Assembly: GCF_041200175.1 (NCBI RefSeq)
Contig: NZ_CP165727.1
Span: 5,707,501 to 5,771,500 of the forward strand
From: Streptomyces sp. R33
GTDB taxonomy: Bacteria; Actinomycetota; Actinomycetes; Streptomycetales; Streptomycetaceae
Direction of reading: 5' to 3'
Length of the DNA: 64,000 nucleotides
Both the position numbers and the translations under genes were made by a program. Below, piece by piece: positions 46,657 to 55,034 of this stretch. The notes beneath the pieces are model-generated. The model was not told where the DNA came from. It made no database searches and saw only the letters and a program-made list of their open reading frames with translations. Each line of letters begins with the position of its first letter. Within the stretch, counting starts at the first letter, position 1.

Positions 46657-47352
46657 GTGCTGCCAGTTCGGGGTGGGGACGGCCGGAAGCTGACGGTCTG
46701 GGGCATCCGTACCACCTGGAGCACCGTGGGCGACGGGGAGTTCTTCTGCCCCGACTGCGGTGGCGACCGCAACTACCGCAGGCGGACCGGGCGCCGCCGG
46801 TTCACCGTCCTCGGTGTCCCGCTGCTGCCGCGCGGAGCGGCCGGGCCCGTCGTCGAGTGCCAGGGCTGCCGGGAGCGCTTCGAGACCGAGGTCCTCGACC
46901 ACCTGACCACCACCCGCTTCTCGGCGCTGCTGCGCGACGCCGTGCACACCGTGACGCTGGCCGTCCTCGCGGCGGGCGGAACCGCCTCGCGCGGCGCCCT
47001 GGAGGCCGCCGTGTCGGCCGTACGGGCGGCGGGCTTCCAGGACTGCACGGAGGAGCAGCTCGAGTCCCTGGTGGAGGCGCTCGCCACCGACGAGGGCCGG
47101 CTCGGGCTGTACGACGGCCCCGAATGCTGCGGGGCCGCGCTGGCGATAGAGCTCCACGAGGCGCTGGAGCCGCTGGCTCCGCACCTGGCCGCGCCCGGGC
47201 GGGAATCGATCCTGCTGCAGGGCGCCCGGATCGCCCTCGCGGACGGTCCGTACACCCCGGCCGAGCGCGAGGTGCTCGCCACGGTGGGCGCCGCGCTGCG
47301 GATGGCCTCCGACGAGGTGACCCGGCTGCTGTCGGCGGTCCGGGCGCCGTGA
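46657..47352 (+). CDS. Zinc-ribbon plus TerB-like protein
   Basis: 231 residues. The N-terminal half has two cysteine pairs (CPDCGG near residue 31, CQGC near 70), a zinc-ribbon. The C-terminal half is helical and ends GPYTPAEREVLATVGAALRMASDEV, like the TerB tellurite-resistance fold. Such proteins are linked to membrane stress, but no ter operon is nearby. GTG 46657 has GGAGG at a 6-nt spacing. Confidence 0.8.
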   Translation: MLPVRGGDGRKLTVWGIRTTWSTVGDGEFFCPDCGGDRNYRRRTGRRRFTVLGVPLLPRGAAGPVVECQGCRERFETEVLDHLTTTRFSALLRDAVHTVTLAVLAAGGTASRGALEAAVSAVRAAGFQDCTEEQLESLVEALATDEGRLGLYDGPECCGAALAIELHEALEPLAPHLAAPGRESILLQGARIALADGPYTPAEREVLATVGAALRMASDEVTRLLSAVRAP

Positions 47353-47434
47353 CCCTGACCGAAACGGCCTCGGTACGGCATCGGAAAGGGCTCGGTACGC
47401 CTTCGCCGAGGTAACGATCCGGCCTCCTGTGACC

Positions 47435-47474
47435 GAATCCGCCCCCCTTCGCACTCTGCGCGAAGGGGGGATTC
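47435..47474 (+). terminator. Terminator after the TerB-like gene
   Basis: CCCCCCTTCGC (47442-47452) pairs perfectly with GCGAAGGGGGG (47460-47470); GAATC/GATTC extend the stem partly. Confidence 0.75.
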
Positions 47475-47828
47475 GTGCGTTCCGGCCTCGGCAGTCCACC
47501 CATTGGACACCCGGACGGGGCCTTGACCTGCACATATGGGCTCCGCCTCCGCGGGCCGATACGCCCTTGCGGGGACATCCGCCACTGGAGATACCTACAG
47601 ATCTGGCATCCCCAGACGTCAACACTTTGTAGAAGTCCACGATATCTGTGAGCACCCCCACAGGCGTTCAATTCCGGTCACACGACGAGACGCCGCCAGT
47701 AACACAGCGGGGCTTCGATTCACGTGAACGCACTGACAACCCTGGCGAACCAACGGGATAGCGACCCACTTCGGCCAGGGATAACCAGATTCCTCTCGAT
47801 CACCTACCTCTTGAAGGGCAAGGCAGAG
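47475..47828 (+). promoter_or_regulatory. Long structured leader of the nucleobase permease gene, possible cis-acting RNA
   Basis: No gene is supported in these 354 nt, which are lower in GC than the surroundings. Three nested stems are visible: AGATA/TATCT (47589-47593/47643-47647), CTACA/TGTAG (47595-47599/47628-47632) and TCTGG/CCAGA (47602-47606/47612-47616). A further CTGTG/CACAG hairpin (47646-47663) overlaps the outer stem. This could be a regulatory RNA for the permease. It matches no riboswitch class I can name. Confidence 0.4.
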
Positions 47829-49433
47829 ATGGCACGTGTCGCCGCCCGGCTCTCCGGCAACGGAGAGCACAGCACGCACCCGGTCGACGAGGTGCTCCCC
47901 CTCCCCAAGCTCGCGCTGTACGGCTTCCAGCACGTACTCGCGTTCTACGCCGGTGCGGTGATCGTCCCGATCATCGTGGGCGGTGCCCTCGGCCTGACCA
48001 CCGAGCAGCTGGTCTACCTGATCAACGCAGACCTGTTCACCTGCGGTATCGCCTCGATCCTCCAGGCGTGGGGCGTCGGCCGGATCGGTGCGCGACTGCC
48101 CCTGATCCAGGGCGTCACCTTCACCGCGGTGTCCCCGATGATCGCCATCGGGCTCGGAGCCGGCGGCGGGACGGCGGGCCTGCTCGTCATCTACGGCGCG
48201 GTCATCACGGCCGGCATCGCCACCTTCGCCTTCGCCTGGCTGCCGCCCAAGGCCTTCCGTACGATCATGAGGCTCTTCCCGCCGGTCGTCACCGGCACGG
48301 TGATCACCGTCCTCGGTATCGTGCTGATCCCCGTGGGCCTCAACGACGCCGCGGGCGGCCTCGGCAGCCCCGACTTCGGCGATCCCAAGCACTTCGCGTA
48401 CGCCGGCGGCACGATGCTCTTCATCCTCGTCCTGATGAAGCTCGGCAAGCCCTTCCTCTCCAGCATCTCCATCCTGCTCGGCCTGGTCGGCGGCACCGCC
48501 GTCGCCTTCCTGCTGGGCGACGCCAAGTTCGGCGACGTGGGCAACTCGGACTGGATCGGCATCACCACCCCGTTCCACTACGGAGCACCGAAGTTCGCCT
48601 GGTTCCCGATCCTGCTGATGCTCATCGTCATGCTGATCACCATGGTCGAGACCACCGGTGACACGTACGCCGTCGGCGACATCGTCGGCAAGGAGATCGA
48701 CAGCGAGACCGTGGCCCGCGCGCTGCGCGCCGACGGCGCCGCGACCGCCCTCGGCGGCGTCCTCAACTCCTTCCCGTACGTGGCGTTCGCCGAGAACGTC
48801 GGCCTGGTCCGCATGACCAAGGTCAAGAGCCGGTTCGTCGTGGTCGCCGCGGGCGTCTTCATGATCGTGCTCGGGCTGATCCCGAAGGCCGCCGCGATCG
48901 TGGCCGCGGTCCCGCACGGAGTGCTCGGCGGCGCGGCGACCGTGATGTTCGCGATGGTGGCCCTGGCGGGCATCCAGACCCTGGCCAAGGTCGACCTCAA
49001 GGAGGAGAAGAACGCGCTGATCGTGGGTGTCTCCCTGGCCTTCGCGCTGCTCCCGGCCACCGTCCCGGTGCTGTTCAAGGACCACATGGACGCGGACCTC
49101 TCCTCGCTCCTCAACAGCGGTGTGACGCTTGGCGCCACGGCCGCGATCGTGCTCAACCTGATCTTCAACGGGCTGGGCAAGGACGATGCGCACAGCGCCG
49201 TGGCGGCGGTGCCCGCCCAGGCGGTGGGCCCGGCCGACGCCGCGGCGGGCGCAGCGGACGAGGCGTCCGAGGCGCCCGAGGCCCCCGCGGCGAAGGCGGC
49301 GGACGAGGCCGAGGCGAAGGCGGCGGACGAGGCCGAGACGGTGGCCGAGGCCACGGTCGGCGCCGCCGTGACCGCCGTCGCCGCCGGTGGACCGAAGCCG
49401 GACGCGGACGAGCAGGCCCCGTCCGCCTCCTGA
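47829..49433 (+). CDS. NCS2 family nucleobase:cation symporter (uracil/xanthine permease)
   Basis: 534 residues. After about 20 residues the NCS2 transporter core starts with LALYGFQHVLAFYAGAVIVPIIVG, 12-14 hydrophobic segments follow, and the signature QGVTFTAVSPM and a later ETTGDTYAVGD are visible. It imports uracil or xanthine with protons. From about residue 455 there is an acidic Ala/Glu/Asp tail with repeats of KAADEAE. ATG 47829 is chosen; the frame is open to GTG 47724 without homology. A long structured leader precedes it. Confidence 0.9.
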   Translation: MARVAARLSGNGEHSTHPVDEVLPLPKLALYGFQHVLAFYAGAVIVPIIVGGALGLTTEQLVYLINADLFTCGIASILQAWGVGRIGARLPLIQGVTFTAVSPMIAIGLGAGGGTAGLLVIYGAVITAGIATFAFAWLPPKAFRTIMRLFPPVVTGTVITVLGIVLIPVGLNDAAGGLGSPDFGDPKHFAYAGGTMLFILVLMKLGKPFLSSISILLGLVGGTAVAFLLGDAKFGDVGNSDWIGITTPFHYGAPKFAWFPILLMLIVMLITMVETTGDTYAVGDIVGKEIDSETVARALRADGAATALGGVLNSFPYVAFAENVGLVRMTKVKSRFVVVAAGVFMIVLGLIPKAAAIVAAVPHGVLGGAATVMFAMVALAGIQTLAKVDLKEEKNALIVGVSLAFALLPATVPVLFKDHMDADLSSLLNSGVTLGATAAIVLNLIFNGLGKDDAHSAVAAVPAQAVGPADAAAGAADEASEAPEAPAAKAADEAEAKAADEAETVAEATVGAAVTAVAAGGPKPDADEQAPSAS

Positions 49434-49447
49434 CCCTCCCAAGGGGT

Positions 49448-49489
49448 GACGGCCCTCCGTCCGGACCCGTGTCCGGGCGGAGGGCCGTC
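49448..49489 (+). terminator. Permease gene terminator
   Basis: GACGGCCCTCCG-TCCGGAC and its near-complement occupy 49448-49466 and 49471-49489, a stem of 19 bp with one mismatch and a 4-nt loop. Confidence 0.8.
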
Positions 49490-49506
49490 GCCGTCCCCGC
49501 ACAGGC

Positions 49507-49512
49507 GACAAT
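49507..49512 (+). promoter_or_regulatory. -10 box of recO
   Basis: GACAAT followed by 6 nt and ATG 49519; leaderless. Confidence 0.5.
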
Positions 49513-49518
49513 GGGCGC

Positions 49519-50265
49519 ATGAGTCTGTTCCGCGACGATGGCATCGTGCTGCGCACCCAGAAGCTGGGTGAGGCGGACCGCATCATCACGCTGCTGACCC
49601 GCGGCCACGGACGGGTGCGGGCCGTCGCCCGCGGAGTACGGCGGACGAAGTCCAAGTTCGGCGCGGGGCTGGAACCTTTCTCCCACGCCGACGTGCAGTT
49701 CTTCGCCCGGGGCAGCGAGCTGATCGGCCGCAGCCTCCCCCTGTGCACCCAGACCGAGATCATCGCCCCGTACGGCAACGGCATCGTCACCGACTACGCC
49801 CGCTACACCGCCGGCACCGCGATGCTGGAGACCGCCGAGCGGTTCACCGAGAACGAGGGCGAGCCCGCCGTGCAGCAGTACCTGCTGCTGATCGGCGCCC
49901 TGCGCACGCTCTCGCGCGGGGAGCACGAGCCGAACCTCATCCTCGACGCGTTCCTGCTGCGCTCGCTCGCCGTCAACGGCTACGCGCCCAGCTTCACGGA
50001 CTGCGCGAAGTGCGGGATCCACGGCCCCAACCGGCACTTCTCCGTCGCCGCGGGCGGGGTCGTCTGCGGGGACTGCCGGGTCGGCGGCAGCGTCGTACCC
50101 TCGTCTGAGGCCATCGCCCTGCTCAGCGCGCTGCTGACGGGCGACTGGGGGCATGCGGACGCCTGCGAGGCGCGGTACGTGCGGGAGGGCAGTGGGCTCG
50201 TCTCCGCCTATTTGCACTGGCATCTGGAGCGCGGGCTACGCTCCCTGCGATACGTCGAGAAATAG
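49519..50265 (+). CDS. recO: DNA repair protein RecO
   Basis: 248 residues: N-terminal OB fold (DDGIVLRTQKLGEADRIITLLT), a helical middle, and a zinc site CAKCG ... CGDC near residues 156-187. RecO loads RecA on SSB-coated DNA with RecR. It is followed 11 nt later by uppS, a conserved actinobacterial pair. Confidence 0.95.
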   Translation: MSLFRDDGIVLRTQKLGEADRIITLLTRGHGRVRAVARGVRRTKSKFGAGLEPFSHADVQFFARGSELIGRSLPLCTQTEIIAPYGNGIVTDYARYTAGTAMLETAERFTENEGEPAVQQYLLLIGALRTLSRGEHEPNLILDAFLLRSLAVNGYAPSFTDCAKCGIHGPNRHFSVAAGGVVCGDCRVGGSVVPSSEAIALLSALLTGDWGHADACEARYVREGSGLVSAYLHWHLERGLRSLRYVEK

Positions 50266-50276
50266 GAGCTGGGCAC

Positions 50277-51101
50277 ATGGCACGACGCGGGATTCTGGGA
50301 CGCTCTCGCCGGGAGTACAAGGTTCCCGAGCCGCACCCGTCCGGTGAGCGCCCGCCGAAGATCCCCGGCGAGCTCGTCCCGAACCACGTCGCCGTGGTCA
50401 TGGACGGCAACGGCCGCTGGGCCAAGGAGCGCGGCCTGCCGCGCACCGAGGGCCACAAGGTCGGCGAGGGCGTCGTGCTCGACGTGCTCAAGGGCTGCCT
50501 GGAGATGGGCGTCAAGAACCTCTCCCTGTACGCCTTCTCGACGGAGAACTGGAAGCGCTCGCCCGACGAGGTCCGCTTCCTGATGAACTTCAACCGCGAC
50601 GTCATCCGGCGCCGCCGCGACGAGATGAACGAGCTGGGCATCCGGATCCGCTGGGTCGGCCGCATGCCGAAGATGTGGAAGTCGGTCGTCCAGGAGCTCC
50701 AGGTCGCCCAGGAGCAGACCGTCGACAACGACGCGATGACCCTGTACTTCTGCGTGAACTACGGCGGCCGCGCGGAGATCGCGGACGCGGCGCAGGCGAT
50801 CGCGCGGGACGTGGCCGCGGGCAAGCTGGACCCGTCGAAGGTCAACGAGAAGACCTTCGCGAAGTACATGTACTACCCGGACATGCCGGACGTCGACCTG
50901 TTCCTGCGGCCGAGCGGCGAGCAGCGCACGTCCAACTACCTGATCTGGCAGAGCGCGTACGCCGAGATGGTCTTCCAGGACGTGCTGTGGCCGGACTTCG
51001 ACCGCCGCAACCTGTGGGCGGCCTGCCTGGAGTACGCCCAGCGCGACCGCCGCTTCGGCGGCGCCGTCCCGAACCAGGCGGAGCCGGGCCCCAAGGCCTG
51101 A
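50277..51101 (+). CDS. uppS: Isoprenyl transferase (undecaprenyl diphosphate synthase)
   Basis: 274 residues, cis-prenyltransferase. It has VVMDGNGRWAKERG with the catalytic Asp, then AFSTENWKRS, and RPSGEQRTSNYLIWQ near the end. It makes the lipid carrier for cell-wall polymers, which links functionally to the LCP gene at the start of the window. AGGAGCTGG precedes the ATG; it is likely co-transcribed with recO. Confidence 0.95.
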   Translation: MARRGILGRSRREYKVPEPHPSGERPPKIPGELVPNHVAVVMDGNGRWAKERGLPRTEGHKVGEGVVLDVLKGCLEMGVKNLSLYAFSTENWKRSPDEVRFLMNFNRDVIRRRRDEMNELGIRIRWVGRMPKMWKSVVQELQVAQEQTVDNDAMTLYFCVNYGGRAEIADAAQAIARDVAAGKLDPSKVNEKTFAKYMYYPDMPDVDLFLRPSGEQRTSNYLIWQSAYAEMVFQDVLWPDFDRRNLWAACLEYAQRDRRFGGAVPNQAEPGPKA

Positions 51102-51166
51102 CCCGGCGGGCCGAGCCGGTACGTGCGACCGGCTCGGCGCCCGGGCGGACGATAGGGTCCGATGTC

Positions 51167-51736
51167 ATGGACATTGTTGAACAACCGGACGGGCGGCAGG
51201 GCGGCGCAGCCGGCGCGGACGGCCCGGCGGTCGAGCTCGTCTACCAGAACACCGTGGCCGACTTCGCCGGCGCGCTCCGGGCGCGGGCCGCCCGCACGGG
51301 GGCGGCGCGCCGCAAGAAATGGCTGTTCAGCTTCATCGGGACGCTGTCCCTGATCGGCGGCGCCGCGCTGCTCGCGGGCAACGAACCCGATGTCGGCCGG
51401 GCCGTGGCCTTCCTCGTCGGCGGCGTGCTCCTGTGGGTCATCGGCCCCCTCGGCCCGCGTCTGCAGGCCCGGGCCCTGCGCGGACTGCTGGAGAAGACGG
51501 GAGAGACCCGGGCCGTCGTCGACGGCACCGGGGTCCGGTTGACGGCGACCGCCTGCGACACCCGCATCGGCTGGTCGGCGCAGCCCACGTACGCGGAGAC
51601 GGACGAGCTGTTCGTCATGCTCAGCGAGGACAAGCGGGCCGTGGCCATGACCGTGCTGCCGAAGCGCGGGGCCCGGAGCCCGGCGGACATCGACCGGCTG
51701 CGGGCGATCCTGGACGCGAACCTGAGGCGGCTCTAG
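51167..51736 (+). CDS. YcxB-like membrane protein
   Basis: 189 residues. Two adjacent hydrophobic helices (residues 50-90, WLFSFIGTLSLIGGAALLAG and VAFLVGGVLLWVIGPLG) are followed by a YcxB-like C-terminal domain with TRIGWSAQPTYAETDELFVML. The function is unknown. TAGGGT (51153-51158) ends 8 nt before ATG 51167. Its TAG stop is within the CTAG where the IS630 element is inserted, so the coding sequence is intact. Confidence 0.8.
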   Translation: MDIVEQPDGRQGGAAGADGPAVELVYQNTVADFAGALRARAARTGAARRKKWLFSFIGTLSLIGGAALLAGNEPDVGRAVAFLVGGVLLWVIGPLGPRLQARALRGLLEKTGETRAVVDGTGVRLTATACDTRIGWSAQPTYAETDELFVMLSEDKRAVAMTVLPKRGARSPADIDRLRAILDANLRRL

Positions 51737-52824
51737 TCTTCTGAGTCGGGAATTCTGTTCAGATAGCTGGCGAGGCGTTCGAGGATTTCGTCTGCGGTCT
51801 TGGTCCAGACGTAGGGCTTGGGGTCGGTGTTCCAAGCGGCGATCCAGTCACGGATGTCCTTCTCGAGGGCCTGGACGGACTTGTGGACGCCTCGCCGTAT
51901 CTGCTTGTTGGTGAGTTCGGCGAACCATCGCTCCACCAGGCTCAGCCAGGACGACCCGGTCGGCGTGAAGTGCAGGTGGAACCGGGGGTGGCCGAGCAGC
52001 CACTTCTTGATGTCCGGCGTCTTGTGGGTGGCGTAGTTGTCGCAGATCAGGTGGACGTCCAGACCGGCAGGCACTTCCTTGTCGAGCTTGACCAGGAACT
52101 TCTTGAACTCCTCGGCGCGATGCCGGCGGTGCAGGGAGCCGATCACCTTGCCGGTGGCCACGTTGAGTGCGGCGAACAGGGTGGTCGTGCCGGCGCGGAC
52201 GTAGTCGTGCGTTGACCGCTCCGGGACTCCTGGCATCATCGGCAGCACTGGCTGGGACCGGTCCAGGGCCTGGATCTGCGATTTCTCATCCACGCAGAAC
52301 ACCAGCGCCCGCTCGGGAGGGTCCAGGTAGAGGCCGACGACATCGTGGACCTTGTCGACGAAGTAGGGATCGGTCGACAGCTTGAACGTCTCCGACCGGT
52401 GCGGCTGCAGGCCGAACGCCCGCCAGATCCGTGAGACCGAGGACTGGGACAGGCCCATTTCCTTCGCCATCGACCGCGTCGACCAGTGCGTTGCGTTCTT
52501 CGGCGTGGACTCCAACGTCCTGGTGACCACTGCGGCCACCTGCTCATCCGTCACCGACCTGGGGCCGCCGGAACGCGGCATGTCTCCCAGGCCCGCGATC
52601 CGGTACTGCACGAAACGGGCCCGCCAACGGCCGACCGCATGAGGCGTCGATCCGAGACGGACGGCCACATCCTTGTTCGAGACGCCCTCGGCGCAGGCCA
52701 GGATGATCCGGCACCTCAAAGCCCACGCCTGCGGCGTGGAACGACGCCGCACCCACCCCTCCAGTGCGGCCCGTTCCTCGTCCGACAGCGTCAACTCGGC
52801 CTTCGGCCGCCCCATCCGCGCCAT
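51733..52824 (-). CDS. IS630 family transposase
   Basis: 363 residues. The N-terminal helix-turn-helix region (residues 10-140) contains GVSNKDVAVRLGSTPHAVGRW and the second HTH LSQSSVSRIWRAFGL. The DDE catalytic domain has D179 (CVDEKSQ), D262 (ICDNYATH) and E298 (SLVERWF). The stop TAG is formed within the terminal CTAG. Coding is uninterrupted, so it is probably active or only recently so. Confidence 0.95.
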   Translation of the reverse strand: MARMGRPKAELTLSDEERAALEGWVRRRSTPQAWALRCRIILACAEGVSNKDVAVRLGSTPHAVGRWRARFVQYRIAGLGDMPRSGGPRSVTDEQVAAVVTRTLESTPKNATHWSTRSMAKEMGLSQSSVSRIWRAFGLQPHRSETFKLSTDPYFVDKVHDVVGLYLDPPERALVFCVDEKSQIQALDRSQPVLPMMPGVPERSTHDYVRAGTTTLFAALNVATGKVIGSLHRRHRAEEFKKFLVKLDKEVPAGLDVHLICDNYATHKTPDIKKWLLGHPRFHLHFTPTGSSWLSLVERWFAELTNKQIRRGVHKSVQALEKDIRDWIAAWNTDPKPYVWTKTADEILERLASYLNRIPDSED

Positions 52825-52871
52825 AGGCCAAGCCTACACATCTGAACAGAACTCAAGACTCAGAAGACTAG
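51733..52871. mobile_element. IS630-family insertion sequence, apparently intact
   Basis: Terminal inverted repeats of 32 nt (51733-51764 and 52840-52871) match at 29 positions, beginning CTAGTCTTCTGAGTC. They enclose a single full-length transposase gene. Both ends are CTAG, consistent with IS630 insertion at TA inside CTAG with TA or CTAG duplication. The good ends and intact gene suggest recent insertion. Confidence 0.92.
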
Positions 52872-53302
52872 GAGGCGGCCGCGGCCGCGCAGTCGGCGCA
52901 GGTGCCGAAGATCTCCACCGTGTGGGCGACGTTCACGAAGCCGTGCTCCGCCGCGATCGACTCCGCCCACTTCTCCACCGCCGGGCCCTCCACCTCGACC
53001 GCCTTGCCGCACTTGCGGCAGACCAGGTGATGGTGGTGGTCCCCGGTGGAACAGCGCCGGTAGACGGACTCGCCGTCGCTGGTGCGCAGCACGTCGACCT
53101 CGCCGGCGTCGGCGAGCGACTGGAGGGTGCGGTACACGGTCGTCAGGCCCACGGAGTCACCGCGGTGCTTGAGCATGTCGTGCAGCTCCTGGGCGCTGCG
53201 GAACTCGTCCACCTCGTCCAGCGCCGCCGCCACGGCTGCCCGCTGCCGGGTGGATCGTCCTCGTACTGGCGCGGTATTCATCTCGCCAGGCGCAGTCGCC
53301 AC
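52868..53302 (-). CDS. zur: Zinc uptake regulator Zur (Fur family)
   Basis: 144 residues. Winged helix (TRQRAAVAAALDEVDEFRSAQELH, GLTTVYRTLQSLADAGEVD), metal site DHHHHLVC, then zinc cysteines CRKCG and CADC. Assigned to Zur rather than Fur because it lies next to znuBCA. GTG 53302 has GGAGGA at a 5-nt spacing; ATG 53332 overlaps a CACAAT -10 box, and ATG 53281 is another option. The TAG stop lies at the right CTAG of the IS630 element. Confidence 0.9.
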   Translation of the reverse strand: MATAPGEMNTAPVRGRSTRQRAAVAAALDEVDEFRSAQELHDMLKHRGDSVGLTTVYRTLQSLADAGEVDVLRTSDGESVYRRCSTGDHHHHLVCRKCGKAVEVEGPAVEKWAESIAAEHGFVNVAHTVEIFGTCADCAAAAAS

Positions 53303-53353
53303 CGGTTCCTCCTCGTATCGGCCTCGGCCCATTGTGCCAGGCGGCCGACTTCC

Positions 53354-54220
53354 CTAGACCTTCACATCATCGCGCGTGCAGACCTCTTCGGCGGCGCGGG
53401 CCGCATTCGCCCGGCGGCGGGCCAGCGGCGTGGACAGGGCGGTCATCACCATGAAGACGCCGATGGCGAGCAGCACGATGGTGCCGCCGGAGGGGGCGTC
53501 GATGTAGTACGTCAGGGTCGTGCCGGAGAGCGAGACCAGCACGCCGATCACCATCGCCACCGACAGGGTCGCGGTGAACCCGCGGGTGACGCGCTGCGCC
53601 GCCGCGACCGGGATCACCATCATGGCGCTGACCAGCAGCAGGCCGACGATCCGCATGGCCACGGTCACCGTGACGGCGGCGGTGACCGCGATCAGCAGGT
53701 TCAGGAAGCGCACCGGCAGGCCGGTGACCCGGGCGAACTCCTCGTCCTGGCAGACCGCGAACAGCTGGCGGCGCAGGCCGAGGGTGACGGCGATCACCAG
53801 CGCCGCGAGGATCACGACCGCGGTGACGTCCTCGGCGGAGACCGTGGTGATCGAGCCGAAGAGGTAGCTGGTCAGATTGGCCGTCGAGCCGCCCGGAGCC
53901 AGGTTGATGATCATCACGCCGCCGGCCAGGCCGCCGTAGAACAGCATGGCGAGCGCGATGTCGCCGCTCGTCCTGCCGCGGGAGCGGATGAGCTCCATGC
54001 CGACCGCGCCGATGACCGCGACCAGGGTCGCCATCCACACCGGGCTCGCGTTGAACAGGAAGCCGAGCGCGACACCGGTCATGGCCACGTGCCCGATGCC
54101 GTCGCCCATGACGGCCTGGCGGCGCTGCACGAGGTACGTGCCGATCGCGGGGGCGGTGACGCCGACGAGGACGGCCGCGAGCAGGGCCCGCTGCATGAAG
54201 GCGTAGGTCAGGAGGTCCAT
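53354..54220 (-). CDS. znuB: Zinc ABC transporter permease ZnuB
   Basis: 288 residues, 8 or so membrane helices, with RRQAVMGDGIGHVAMTGVALG and the ABC-3 permease core. Its ATG overlaps the znuC stop by 1 nt (TGATG), so they are coupled. It ends 51 nt before zur. Confidence 0.92.
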   Translation of the reverse strand: MDLLTYAFMQRALLAAVLVGVTAPAIGTYLVQRRQAVMGDGIGHVAMTGVALGFLFNASPVWMATLVAVIGAVGMELIRSRGRTSGDIALAMLFYGGLAGGVMIINLAPGGSTANLTSYLFGSITTVSAEDVTAVVILAALVIAVTLGLRRQLFAVCQDEEFARVTGLPVRFLNLLIAVTAAVTVTVAMRIVGLLLVSAMMVIPVAAAQRVTRGFTATLSVAMVIGVLVSLSGTTLTYYIDAPSGGTIVLLAIGVFMVMTALSTPLARRRANAARAAEEVCTRDDVKV

Positions 54221-55011
54221 CAGCTCAGCAGTCCCGTCCGGAGCGGCTCGGCGTCGTGCGCCGCGTGGGGGTGTACGTGGTCGTGGCCGGGCAGGGCGTG
54301 CTGGCCCACGGCCTCCGGGGGCGCGCCGTCGTGGACGACGCAGCCGTCGCGCAGGACGACGGCGCGGTCGATCAGCGGCTCCAGCGGGCCCAGCTCGTGC
54401 AGGACGAGCAGGACGGTCGAGCCGGCGGCGACCTGCTCGCGCAGGGCGTTCGCGAGGACCTCCTGGTTGGCGAGGTCCACGCCGGCCATCGGCTCGTCCA
54501 TGATCAGCAGTTCGGGTTCCCCGGCGAGCGCCCGCGCGATGAGCACGCGCTGGTGCTGGCCGCCGGAGAGGGCATTGACGGAGGCGTCGGCGTACTGGCT
54601 CATGTCGACGAGGGTCAGGGCCCGCTCGACGGCCGCCTTGTCGGCTTTGCGGAGGATGCCGAAGCGGGAGCGGGCGAGCCGGCCGGAGGAGACGACCTCG
54701 CGGACGGTGGCCGGGACGCCGCTGGCGGCGGTGGTGCGCTGCGGGACGTATCCGATGCGCGACCAGGCGCGGAAGCGCTTGAAGTCGGTGCCGAACAGCG
54801 CGAGCTCGCCGTCGGACAGCGGGACCTGGCCGACGACGGCGCGCACGGCCGTGGACTTGCCGGAGCCGTTGGCGCCGAGCAGGGCGACGACCTCGCCGCG
54901 CCGGACGGTGAGGTCGACCCCGCGCAACACGGGGCGCGAGCCGAGCGAGGCGGTGGCCCCGCGCAGGGATATGACGGGCTGGTCCGCTGCCTCGGCGGGC
55001 TGGGACTCCAT
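54220..55011 (-). CDS. znuC: Zinc ABC transporter ATP-binding protein ZnuC
   Basis: 263 residues. Walker A GANGSGKST, signature NALSGGQHQR, Walker B LLIMDEPMAGVD, and a His-rich tail (GHDHVHPHAAHD) that may bind zinc. ATG 55011 has GGAGG 7 nt upstream. An earlier ATG (55035) overlaps the znuA stop as TAATG and is an alternative. It works with ZnuA and ZnuB. Confidence 0.92.
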   Translation of the reverse strand: MESQPAEAADQPVISLRGATASLGSRPVLRGVDLTVRRGEVVALLGANGSGKSTAVRAVVGQVPLSDGELALFGTDFKRFRAWSRIGYVPQRTTAASGVPATVREVVSSGRLARSRFGILRKADKAAVERALTLVDMSQYADASVNALSGGQHQRVLIARALAGEPELLIMDEPMAGVDLANQEVLANALREQVAAGSTVLLVLHELGPLEPLIDRAVVLRDGCVVHDGAPPEAVGQHALPGHDHVHPHAAHDAEPLRTGLLS

Positions 55012-55034
55012 GGCACGCGCCTCCGTTACTGCCA

